This document shows, in pieces, positions 56,579 through 63,591 of a stretch of 64,000 nt of DNA; position 1 is the first letter of the stretch, and each line of letters starts with the position of its first letter. This DNA is from Alphaproteobacteria bacterium (GTDB taxonomy: Bacteria > Pseudomonadota > Alphaproteobacteria > Sphingomonadales > Sphingomonadaceae): contig JAUHYZ010000006.1 in assembly GCA_030426245.1 (NCBI GenBank), positions 44,351 to 108,350 of the forward strand, read 5' to 3'. The notes under the pieces are model-generated. The model saw only the letters and a program-made list of their open reading frames with translations. It searched no databases and was not told the origin of the DNA. The translations under genes and the position numbers were made by a program.

Positions 56579-57850
56579 TCAGGCGGCTTCTTGCGACGGC
56601 TGCAAGTGCTCGGCGAGCGGCTGGATATCCTGCCACTTCTTGTCCGGATCGAAGAAGAAGGTCTCCGCTGTGATTTCGCTCCAGTCGAGCTTCGCCTGAT
56701 CCGCTTCGGGCACTTCGCCCGTCTCGGCAAAATGTCTTGCGGCGCGCAGCATCATCCGGCGGAATGCCACCACAGCCATGTCGCTACGCCCCAGATGCTC
56801 CTTGGTACGATCGGCGATCTTGCCCATGGTCTCTGAAACCGCATGGTCTTCCAGCGCCACGCCCTTGATTCCGGACAAGTTGCCGTCCTTGGACTTCATC
56901 ATTTCGCGGTCCTGATTGTACCAGACGTCCTTGCCGTTGATCTTGAAGAACTGCTCGTCCCACACAACGCCGGATTCATCGATACGGTGTTCGCGATCGA
57001 TCGTCTGACCCGGATCGTAAAAGAACTGGATGTGCCAGGTGGATTCGTCGTCACGCGGAACGAAGGCGTTGACCAGCCGGCGGTTCCTCCGGAATTCCGG
57101 TGCTTTGGGGCCATCTGGCGGAATGAAAGTATAGAAGGGCAGTGGAACCTGGGTCATGCGGCCGTTCTTGGTCTGGTCATCCGCATTGCGCACGGCGCAA
57201 TAGCGCAGGCCGTAACGCGTAAATTCCACTTCCAGCTTCGGACGCAGATCCTTCTCATGCGGCCAGCGGGGTTCTTCGGACCACGGCACGGAGCGGTGGA
57301 GAATGCCTGCGTGGGAAGAGTCGACTGCCCCTTCGAGCGCTTGGGAATAGTTGCACTCATAGATCACACGGAAGGCTTCGCAGCTGCCTTCGGGCATGTC
57401 GAACCAGGGAAAATGCGGAAATTCGGGCTGATTTTCTTCCGGCCCCATATAAGTCCATACCATGCCGCCTGCGATGCGCGTGGGGTAGGCTTTGACCTTC
57501 ATGGCTTTTGCGAGCTTGGAGTTCTCGGGTTCGGCAGGCGTGTCGAGGCACTGGCCATTGACGTCGAATTTCCAGCCATGAAACAGGCAGCGCAGACCGC
57601 AATCTTCGTTGGCGCCCAGGGCGAGTGACGAACCGCGGTGCGGGCAGTGCTCGTCCAGCAATCCGACCTCTCCGTTGGAATCCATGAAGCAGACCAGGTC
57701 TTCGCCCATAAGCCGAATCCTGATGGGCTTGCCGTCCGGTTCCAACTCGTTGAGTACAACGGCCGGCATCCAGAAACGACGCATCATTTCGCCCATTGTG
57801 GTGCCGGGGCCAACCCGGCAAAGAAGCTCGTTATCTTCGTGAGAGAGCAT
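56579..57850 (-). CDS. Rieske oxygenase alpha subunit (phthalate dioxygenase-like)
   Basis: About 423 residues. The Rieske centre is CPHRGSSLALG...CLFHGWKF around residues 65-90, and the mononuclear iron site is EGAVDSSHAGILH. The opening MLSHEDNELLCRVGPGTTMGEMMRRFWMPAV is typical of the phthalate 4,5-dioxygenase/PobA group, which works with a separate reductase. The ATG at 57850 is best spaced from GAGGTG. No ferredoxin or reductase is encoded nearby. It leads an operon with YciI and flavin reductase genes and is divergent from the 97-aa protein. Confidence 0.93.
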   Translation of the reverse strand: MLSHEDNELLCRVGPGTTMGEMMRRFWMPAVVLNELEPDGKPIRIRLMGEDLVCFMDSNGEVGLLDEHCPHRGSSLALGANEDCGLRCLFHGWKFDVNGQCLDTPAEPENSKLAKAMKVKAYPTRIAGGMVWTYMGPEENQPEFPHFPWFDMPEGSCEAFRVIYECNYSQALEGAVDSSHAGILHRSVPWSEEPRWPHEKDLRPKLEVEFTRYGLRYCAVRNADDQTKNGRMTQVPLPFYTFIPPDGPKAPEFRRNRRLVNAFVPRDDESTWHIQFFYDPGQTIDREHRIDESGVVWDEQFFKINGKDVWYNQDREMMKSKDGNLSGIKGVALEDHAVSETMGKIADRTKEHLGRSDMAVVAFRRMMLRAARHFAETGEVPEADQAKLDWSEITAETFFFDPDKKWQDIQPLAEHLQPSQEAA

Positions 57851-57864
57851 TTGACGCACCTCGT

Positions 57865-57877
57865 TTTGTTAGACAAT
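57865..57877. promoter_or_regulatory. ATTGKTAKRCRAT-type element, copy 3
   Basis: TTTGTTAGACAAT in the divergent region between the Rieske oxygenase and the 97-aa protein; 11 of 13 bases match the site at 54800. It could be a regulator site or a promoter core. Confidence 0.45.
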
Positions 57878-57932
57878 AAGTTATTCTATCCTGACTCGCC
57901 CCCGGAGTCACTACCCTAATTGGAGAAACGGC

Positions 57933-58226
57933 GTGGACCTCGATGATATCCTCCCGATCGAGAATTTTTCAGACCTGACAATCCAGAATCTTGCCGACCG
58001 GATGCAGCGTTCGAACTCGTTCGAACAATATGTCTATCGCGAAAGCGAGATGGACGAATTGTGGCGCCTGCTGGACGTTGCAGTGCGCACCGGAGACCCG
58101 GATGGACTGCGCAGCGAAGAGAAACTGCGCATGATGCGCGACCTTGTGCACAAGGCGCATGACCTTGTCGGTATGGAAGGCAAGCCCAAGGAGGCGGCTG
58201 AGATTTTGCGTGAAGCGCTGATCTAG
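57933..58226 (+). CDS. Small helical protein of unknown function
   Basis: A 97-residue, mostly acidic and helical protein beginning MDLDDILPIENFSDLTIQNLADRMQRSNSFEQYVYRESEMDELW and ending in KPKEAAEILREALI. No family recognised; it is not clearly a LigA small subunit despite the nearby LigB-type enzyme. The GTG at 57933 has GGAG seven bases upstream. It is divergent from the Rieske gene with a shared promoter element, so it probably belongs to the pathway, perhaps as an accessory or sensor protein. Confidence 0.7.
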   Translation: MDLDDILPIENFSDLTIQNLADRMQRSNSFEQYVYRESEMDELWRLLDVAVRTGDPDGLRSEEKLRMMRDLVHKAHDLVGMEGKPKEAAEILREALI

Positions 58227-58290
58227 GCGCTTCGCCATCCGGCAGAGCTTTCGCATTCATGTAGGCCGGGCGCGAAGTCTTGCGCCAAGG

Positions 58291-58725
58291 TTATGTTTTG
58301 CTTGTCGCGACCAACAAATTGCATGGCAGATCATTCAGCAAACCGCTGCCAACCGAGCCTGCGAACCAGCGGGCAAGTACGCCTTTGTCGCTGTGACCGA
58401 CAATTACGAGATTGGCGTTCCACTCATGGGCGCAGCCAGCGATTTCCGCAGCAGGGTTTCCATCGCGAATGCTGGTGTTGACTTGCAATCCCTGACCGGA
58501 AAGGCGCTTCGCAGCTGATTCCAAGGCGGTTTCGATCTGTTCCCTTTCCATTCCCCAGATGTCGATCGTACCCAATCCCGGCTGAGGTACCATCTGGGTG
58601 GATGTCGCCAATATGCCAACCAGATGAATTTCCGCATTGCAGAGGTCGGCAAGGCCCGCACCCTGATTCAACGCAACTTCGCTGAATTCGGAACCGTCAT
58701 ATGCGACAAGAATCTTCTTATACAT
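58291..58725 (-). CDS. Universal stress protein (UspA family)
   Basis: A 144-residue single-domain Usp: MYKKILVAYDGSEFSEVALNQG at the start and NLVIVGHSDKGVLARWFAGSVGSGLL at the end. The ATP-binding G-x2-G-x9-G(S/T) loop is only partly kept (GHSDKG has wider spacing), so nucleotide binding is uncertain. GGAGGAG six bases before the ATG at 58725 fixes the start, against the longer track ORF. It lies 173 bases downstream of the LigB-type gene on the same strand. Confidence 0.87.
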   Translation of the reverse strand: MYKKILVAYDGSEFSEVALNQGAGLADLCNAEIHLVGILATSTQMVPQPGLGTIDIWGMEREQIETALESAAKRLSGQGLQVNTSIRDGNPAAEIAGCAHEWNANLVIVGHSDKGVLARWFAGSVGSGLLNDLPCNLLVATSKT

Positions 58726-58898
58726 AAGCATCTCCTCCGTGATCAGTTTTGCGAATGGCAGGGTAGGGCAGGCGGACCGCCAGCTCAACGCTGAAGCTAA
58801 GGACCAAACTGAGCCGATCGGTGGATGCTTGCGGACTCTTGCATCACTCCATGGGGGAAGGCGATGCGAGGCCGCAGTCAAGCCGCCTCCGGATTAGG

Positions 58899-59891
58899 TC
58901 ACTTCCAGTAGACGAAACCCATCGCATTGCCGGTTCCCGCCTCGCTACGATAGCAGGGGATATAATCCAGTACATGCGGTTCCAGACCAAGTTGGGCCAT
59001 TGCCCCTGCGACTGGAATCCAGTTCTTCATTTCGGAAGTCCCGTCGCGGAAGGTTCTTTCACCCAGTGCAAAGACTGGTTCGAAATCCTTCTTTTCCAAT
59101 GCGCCCAGAAAGGTCTTGTCGACATTCTCGTCCACGACGAAATGGGTCAGGCCGCCGCTGGCGATCAGCGCCACACGCAAGTTCGAATCCCATTCACGGA
59201 TCGCTTCCAGGATCGACTGGCCGAACTTGTAACAGCGGCGCATGGTCGGCTGATTCGGCGGGAAAAAGGTGTTCACCGTCACCATCACGCTTGGGCAGGG
59301 ATTGTCGCGCATAATGCGTCGATAGATAAAGCCCCAGGCATGCGGTGTTTCCGCGCGGGGCAGGTCGGACATCGCGGCGACATCGAATTCATCGGCAATC
59401 GCCTGCTCGATGATCTTGAGCGCCAACTCAGGGCAGCCCTTATAGTCCGCGCCGCCTGCCGGAATGTAGCCGGGCAGAGAAATTTCGATGCCTGGCGGCA
59501 GCTCTGCCTTACGTTCTTCAGAAAATTCGTAGTTGGTGATTTTGTTACCATAATGAACGCCGAAGGCCGGGTTCAACGTATTGCGATATATCTCATTTTG
59601 GTCGTTGCCGATGATTACGGCGACATCGACTTTGGCTTCTTCGAAAATGTCTGCCAGCTTTTCGATGTTCGCCTGGCATTCGATCTGTCGCTGGTCCCAG
59701 ACGTCCTTGTTGGCCTGTTCGGCGATACCTTCGCCTGCGCGAGCCTTCACCAAGTCGTCAAAGGACCAATCGCCGCCTTTCCAGGCATGCAACATCGACT
59801 TGTCTGAAGGAACGCGCTGGCCCCAGGTTTCCGTTTCCGTGACAAGCATGGGGCCGTGGCTCGTACCTATTCCAAGGACAACTTCCGCCAT
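58899..59891 (-). CDS. LigB-type class III extradiol dioxygenase
   Basis: A 330-residue ring-cleaving dioxygenase of the LigB/DODA superfamily. Iron-site residues appear as the His in GIGTSHGPM near residue 11 and in the IGNDQNE stretch; ASGGLTHFVVDEN carries the conserved catalytic His. It would cleave a catechol-like ring next to the hydroxyls with Fe(II). Protocatechuate 4,5-dioxygenase needs a LigA partner; none is clear here, so it may be a one-component form. It is divergent from the flavin monooxygenase, which fits hydroxylation followed by ring opening. Confidence 0.88.
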   Translation of the reverse strand: MAEVVLGIGTSHGPMLVTETETWGQRVPSDKSMLHAWKGGDWSFDDLVKARAGEGIAEQANKDVWDQRQIECQANIEKLADIFEEAKVDVAVIIGNDQNEIYRNTLNPAFGVHYGNKITNYEFSEERKAELPPGIEISLPGYIPAGGADYKGCPELALKIIEQAIADEFDVAAMSDLPRAETPHAWGFIYRRIMRDNPCPSVMVTVNTFFPPNQPTMRRCYKFGQSILEAIREWDSNLRVALIASGGLTHFVVDENVDKTFLGALEKKDFEPVFALGERTFRDGTSEMKNWIPVAGAMAQLGLEPHVLDYIPCYRSEAGTGNAMGFVYWK

Positions 59892-59981
59892 GAATATTCT
59901 CTCCAGTTGCGTTTTTGTCCGTCAGCCCAAGGGGCTGCAGGATTGGGCCTCTTGCAGACCCTTCCAATATCGGATACTCAA

Positions 59982-59994
59982 AATGTATACCATT
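59982..59994. promoter_or_regulatory. Short inverted repeat between divergent oxygenase genes
   Basis: AATGTATACCATT has AATG/CATT arms around five bases, the same geometry as the ATTG/CAAT element but only about 8 of 13 identical bases. It lies between the LigB-type gene and the flavin monooxygenase gene. Confidence 0.3.
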
Positions 59995-60054
59995 CTACGC
60001 CAGCCGGTCAATCGCGTCTCTCGCGGCGGGTAAAACATCAAGGAGAGCAAGAAG

Positions 60055-61293
60055 ATGGCATCAATCGCACAAAATGAGGGCGCAAAGCTCGTCGCAACCG
60101 CCAATCGTCCGGTTGTTTCGTCGAGTGAGGAAGCAATTGCGAAGGTTCGCGCCCTCTTGCCGGATATCACAGCCGCCGATTCAGTTGCGGATGACGAGCG
60201 GCATTTGCCCGACAGCATTGTAGAAAAAATGCGTGAGACGGGCCTCTTCGGCATCGTCATGCCGAAAAATCTTGGCGGTTCGGAGCTCGGCTTCGCAGAT
60301 CTTGTTCGTGTTACGGTTGAAATCGGTAAGGTTTCTGGTTCCGCCGCCTGGATTTATGGCGTGCTGGCTGGCCATAGCTGGCTGATCAACCTGTTTCCCG
60401 AAGAAGCGCAGCGCGAGATCATGAGCGATCCCACGACTCTGCTGGGAACGGTCTTCCGCCTCGGCGGCACAGTTGTCGAAGAAGGTGACGGATATCGTCT
60501 TACCGGCGGCAATGGCCGTTTCTGCTCGGGCATCGATTATGCCACCTGGGTAATCATCGGGAATGCCGTGCATAAAACTGACGGCACGATGGAGCCGCGC
60601 TTCTTTGTAGTCCCCAAGTCCGACATCGAAGTTGTGGACGATTGGTACACCATGGGGATGCGCGGCACGGGCAGCCGCTCGATCAAGATCGACAATGCCT
60701 TCATTCCTGCGCATCGCAGCTGCAGCCTTGCCGATATGCTCGCCGGCTCCACGCCGGGCGCGCGTGTGCATGAGGGGGCAATCTATCGCTTGCCATTTTC
60801 CAGCCTGGCACCATTCTCTATCATTGGCGCGCCGCTTGGCGTGGCCAAGGGAATGGTCGACCGCTTCGCCGAGAAAATCGGCGCAAAGCTGAGCGATGCC
60901 GATCCACTGCAAGTCGCCGAGCAATCCGCCACCCTGGCACGCATTGCGGAAACGGGCGGCGATGTCGACGCGGCGATCGCTCTGGTGATCAGCGATGCCG
61001 AAATGGTCAATCGCGCAAAAGAACCGAGTGATATTTCGGAAGTGCAGCGCGCGCAGATTCCGCGGAACTGGGCTTGGGCAGCGCAGCGTGCTCGCCACGC
61101 AGCCAACCGCGTATTCGAAGCCTCGGGCGGGACCTCCATCTATGATGGTCAGGAAATGCAGCGCGTGTTCCGTGATGTGAACTCGGGTGCACAGCACTTC
61201 GCTTTCACATGGGACAGCGCGATGACGGGTTATGGACGCGCTCTATGCGGTCTGAAGCCCGGCGAATTCGCGCTGCCCAGTAAGAAGAAATAG
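60055..61293 (+). CDS. Flavin-dependent monooxygenase (HsaA/acyl-CoA-dehydrogenase fold)
   Basis: A 412-residue group-D flavin monooxygenase with the acyl-CoA dehydrogenase fold. It shows LPDSIVEKMRETGLFGIVMPKNLGGSELGF, SAAWIYGVLAGHSWLINLFPEEAQREI and DWYTMGMRGTGSRSIKIDNAFIPAHRS, the pattern of HsaA and 4-hydroxyphenylacetate/chlorophenol hydroxylases. It uses reduced flavin, probably from the reductase at 55763, to hydroxylate a phenol to a catechol for the adjacent LigB-type enzyme. AAGGAG precedes the ATG, somewhat distant. Substrate could be steroid-like or another phenol; not determined. Confidence 0.88.
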   Translation: MASIAQNEGAKLVATANRPVVSSSEEAIAKVRALLPDITAADSVADDERHLPDSIVEKMRETGLFGIVMPKNLGGSELGFADLVRVTVEIGKVSGSAAWIYGVLAGHSWLINLFPEEAQREIMSDPTTLLGTVFRLGGTVVEEGDGYRLTGGNGRFCSGIDYATWVIIGNAVHKTDGTMEPRFFVVPKSDIEVVDDWYTMGMRGTGSRSIKIDNAFIPAHRSCSLADMLAGSTPGARVHEGAIYRLPFSSLAPFSIIGAPLGVAKGMVDRFAEKIGAKLSDADPLQVAEQSATLARIAETGGDVDAAIALVISDAEMVNRAKEPSDISEVQRAQIPRNWAWAAQRARHAANRVFEASGGTSIYDGQEMQRVFRDVNSGAQHFAFTWDSAMTGYGRALCGLKPGEFALPSKKK

Positions 61294-61344
61294 TTTCGTC
61301 TTGCGGGGGATGGGGAGAACCAAAGCTTCAACAGGAGTCTCTCT

Positions 61345-61866
61345 ATGACATACAGCCATGTCGCAGCATTGCTGCATTGGCTGATGGCCTTGCTGGTCAT
61401 CCTAATTCTCGTGCTCGGTCTTTTCGGAGATGCACTTGAGAGCATCATTTCGTTTTCCGCGATAACCTTGCACAAGTCGCTCGGCATGACAGTGTTCTTG
61501 CTGACTCTATTCAGGGGATTTTGGCGCATTGGGCACCGTCCTCCTCCGCTGCCCGAAACCACGCCGAAGTGGCAGATCGGCGCATCGCATGCGGTTCACT
61601 TCCTGATCTACGCGTTGATGCTGGGCTTGCCGTTGAGCGGATATATTTTCGGCGCCGCCGGCCCCTATCCGATGCAATTTTTCGGCCTGGATGTGCCCAA
61701 GATAGCGGTTGGCGAGGCCATGGGCGAAACGGCGCATAGCCTGCATGAGATCGGCGGTCTTACGATGGCAGGTCTTGTGGTGCTCCATATGGGGGCAGCG
61801 TTCTATCATCACTTCGTCCAGAAGGATGAATTGATCAATCGCATGCGACCCTGGCGGGCTGCCTGA
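61345..61866 (+). CDS. Cytochrome b561 family protein
   Basis: A 173-residue four-TM di-heme cytochrome b. His ligands are visible in VAALLHWLMALL, ITLHKSLGM, ASHAVHFLIYALM and TAHSLHEIGGLTMAGLVVLHMGAAFYHHF. It moves electrons between quinone and a periplasmic partner or superoxide. It follows the flavin monooxygenase by 51 bases and ends in a strong terminator. In a cluster with four DoxX membrane proteins it could provide their redox link, which is inference. Confidence 0.9.
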   Translation: MTYSHVAALLHWLMALLVILILVLGLFGDALESIISFSAITLHKSLGMTVFLLTLFRGFWRIGHRPPPLPETTPKWQIGASHAVHFLIYALMLGLPLSGYIFGAAGPYPMQFFGLDVPKIAVGEAMGETAHSLHEIGGLTMAGLVVLHMGAAFYHHFVQKDELINRMRPWRAA

Positions 61867-61887
61867 AGGCCAGACTGAGATAATGCT

Positions 61888-61924
61888 AAGGCCCCGGATC
61901 CTGTTTGGAGCCGGGGCCTTTTCT
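61888..61924 (+). terminator. Rho-independent terminator after cytochrome b561
   Basis: GGCCCCGG / CCGGGGCC stem extended by an inner TCC/GGA pairing, with a TTTTCTTT tail, 22 bases past the b561 stop. The tail continues as TTTTCTTTGCCCATTGC, identical to the one at 23455. Confidence 0.88.
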
Positions 61925-61947
61925 TTGCCCATTGCTGTGTTGAGCGC

Positions 61948-62595
61948 TCAGCGCGGCGGAGCCAGCAAGGCCAGGCTGCTCCAGGGAATGATCCCGATAA
62001 TCATGCCGATGGCCCACAAGGTCGAAATCGCACCGACGGTGTAGCTGAGCCAGCGCAAGGTGAACCTGACAGGCGCCGATTCGAATATCGAAGTCCATGC
62101 TGCCGGTTCGCCGCCCGGTTTCACAGTGAACATCTGCCGGTAATCGCCGAAATATTCGGACATCAGATAGGCCTGCATCACGAACACGCCTGCGCCGAAG
62201 AACAGCATGTCGAGAAAACTGGCCCAAAATGCCGCGCCGCTCAAATTGCCAGCCAGGAAGGGGCCGAAGTTTCCAAGGAAAGGAAACAGATCGAGCAGGA
62301 AGGTCATCAAGATGACTGGGAAGCTCAGCACCAGCATCAGCACGGCATAGCGGTTGAATATCAGAGCTAGCCCAAGCAGGATTTCCAGGACCTTGGCGGT
62401 AGAGAACATCCAGCTCGATTCCACGAGTACACGCAGAATTTCGTGCTTCACCGGTCCTTCGATCTGCTCATGCATATTGGGGAACGGTAGAATCTTGAAC
62501 CACCAATTGATGCCCGAGCACAGCGATTGGATTCCCAATAGCCAGCGCACCGCGACGATCGCGAAATTGCGATCATTCAGCTTAAAACCCTCCAT
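61948..62595 (-). CDS. DoxX-family membrane protein (copy 3)
   Basis: A 215-residue protein, longest of the four DoxX copies, with four to five TM helices. It has AVRWLLGIQSLCSGINWWFKILPFP and TAKVLEILLGLALIFNRYAVLM, a diverged form of the two shared motifs (NRYAVL instead of NRFVPL). A C-terminal TM helix (LSYTVGAISTLWAIGMIIGII) is extra. GGAGGGGAG precedes the ATG. It is divergent from copy 4 and ends facing the b561 terminator, so it may be a monocistronic unit. Confidence 0.85.
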   Translation of the reverse strand: MEGFKLNDRNFAIVAVRWLLGIQSLCSGINWWFKILPFPNMHEQIEGPVKHEILRVLVESSWMFSTAKVLEILLGLALIFNRYAVLMLVLSFPVILMTFLLDLFPFLGNFGPFLAGNLSGAAFWASFLDMLFFGAGVFVMQAYLMSEYFGDYRQMFTVKPGGEPAAWTSIFESAPVRFTLRWLSYTVGAISTLWAIGMIIGIIPWSSLALLAPPR

Positions 62596-62652
62596 AATCT
62601 CCCCTCCTGAACTTCACGCCGCATCGGCATGTCGGCTTGAATGATATATCTT

Positions 62653-62665
62653 ATTGGTAGACGAT
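62653..62665. promoter_or_regulatory. ATTGKTAKRCRAT-type element, copy 4
   Basis: ATTGGTAGACGAT in the 138-base divergent region between DoxX copies 3 and 4; 11 of 13 bases match the site at 48364. Confidence 0.45.
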
Positions 62666-62733
62666 CCATCTTCGATTGGCTAGCATCGCATTTGCTATAG
62701 AAATTTCAGAGAGTGACCGGAGGGGGAACGCCA

Positions 62734-63183
62734 ATGTGGCGGACAATCGAAAAATACGGCGTGGCTTTCTGCCGCTACTACCTAGGCGGCTTCAATCTGA
62801 TCTCGGGACTGAACTACTTCGTGCTGTTCTGGCCCCAGCCGAAGGTGACCGACGTTACCGGCAACGAGTTCGTGATCGCCGCAATGGATCTCAACCTGTT
62901 CACCTATGCCAAGATTTTCGAAATCATCGGCGGTGCGTGCCTGGTATTCAATCGCTTCGTGCCGCTGGGTCTCGTGCTGCTCATGCCGGTTACGATGAAT
63001 ATCTTCCTGGTCAACGTGCCCTGGTCGCCGCTGCCGCATGTTCAGCTGTCGGTGACACGCAACCTGTTGATGCATCTGATCCTGCTGGCGGCATATGCCA
63101 ACTATTTCTACCCGATGCTCAAAGCCAAGACCGCGCCGCAGCCGGTCTGGCGTGATCCCTCACGTATCTGGAGGTCTTTCTGA
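62734..63183 (+). CDS. DoxX-family membrane protein (copy 4)
   Basis: About 149 residues with four TM helices, carrying CRYYLGGFNLISGLNYFVLFWPQP and YAKIFEIIGGACLVFNRFVPLG. GGAGGGGG seven bases upstream fixes the ATG at 62734. Its stop overlaps the start of the 77-aa membrane protein (TGATG), and a SnoaL gene follows further down, repeating the DoxX / small TM / SnoaL order seen on the minus strand at 54 kb. Confidence 0.85.
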   Translation: MWRTIEKYGVAFCRYYLGGFNLISGLNYFVLFWPQPKVTDVTGNEFVIAAMDLNLFTYAKIFEIIGGACLVFNRFVPLGLVLLMPVTMNIFLVNVPWSPLPHVQLSVTRNLLMHLILLAAYANYFYPMLKAKTAPQPVWRDPSRIWRSF

Positions 63184-63416
63184 TGTTGGAGATATTCTTT
63201 GAAAACATGAAGGACGCGACCTTCAGCTTCGTCATGGACGGCAAGACCGACATGATGAGCCTCAATCCGCTGGAGCATACCAACTTCGAGATGATGGGGA
63301 CCATCTTCGGCATTGCCGGCTTGGTGATCACATTCGTGCTTAGCCGGCGCGGAGTGAAGGGCCAGTTGCCACACACATTTACCGACGAGGAAACGGAAGA
63401 AGACTCGCTCAAATGA
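63183..63416 (+). CDS. Small single-TM membrane protein next to DoxX
   Basis: A 77-residue protein with a polar N-terminal half and one TM helix (MMGTIFGIAGLVITFVLSRRG) followed by a basic then acidic tail. No family recognised. It overlaps the DoxX copy 4 stop by one base, so it is translationally coupled. Position and topology match the 32-aa ORF beside DoxX copy 2, suggesting a small partner subunit. Confidence 0.78.
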   Translation: MLEIFFENMKDATFSFVMDGKTDMMSLNPLEHTNFEMMGTIFGIAGLVITFVLSRRGVKGQLPHTFTDEETEEDSLK

Positions 63417-63523
63417 TGCAGCGTCTTTGACCGCCTTCAAAGCCCGGCCATGAGCCGGGCACTGGTTCGATTGAAGAGAGTGCCGCGCAGTAGACTCATC
63501 GGGCATTGCAGCCCGAGCTTTCG

Positions 63524-63549
63524 ATTGTTATACACTTTCGTTAAGCAAT
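63524..63549 (+). promoter_or_regulatory. Two adjacent ATTGKTAKRCRAT-type elements
   Basis: ATTGTTATACACT (63524-63536) is directly followed by TTCGTTAAGCAAT (63537-63549). The first shares its first ten bases with the site ahead of the SnoaL gene at 48390; the second matches the 54800 site in 10 of 13 bases. They precede the last SnoaL gene by 42 bases. Confidence 0.45.
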
Positions 63550-63591
63550 CTTGCGTGTCATTGAAATGGCCGTAGCCAAGGGAGAGAAGTT

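Noticed and set aside
57933-58226. Assignment of the 97-aa protein as the LigA small subunit
   Set aside because: Position near a LigB-type gene is suggestive, but it is on the other strand and I could not see LigA signature residues.
63442-63460. GCCCGGC/GCCGGGC hairpin after the 77-aa gene
   Set aside because: A real 7-bp stem but without a U tract on either strand, so not called a terminator.
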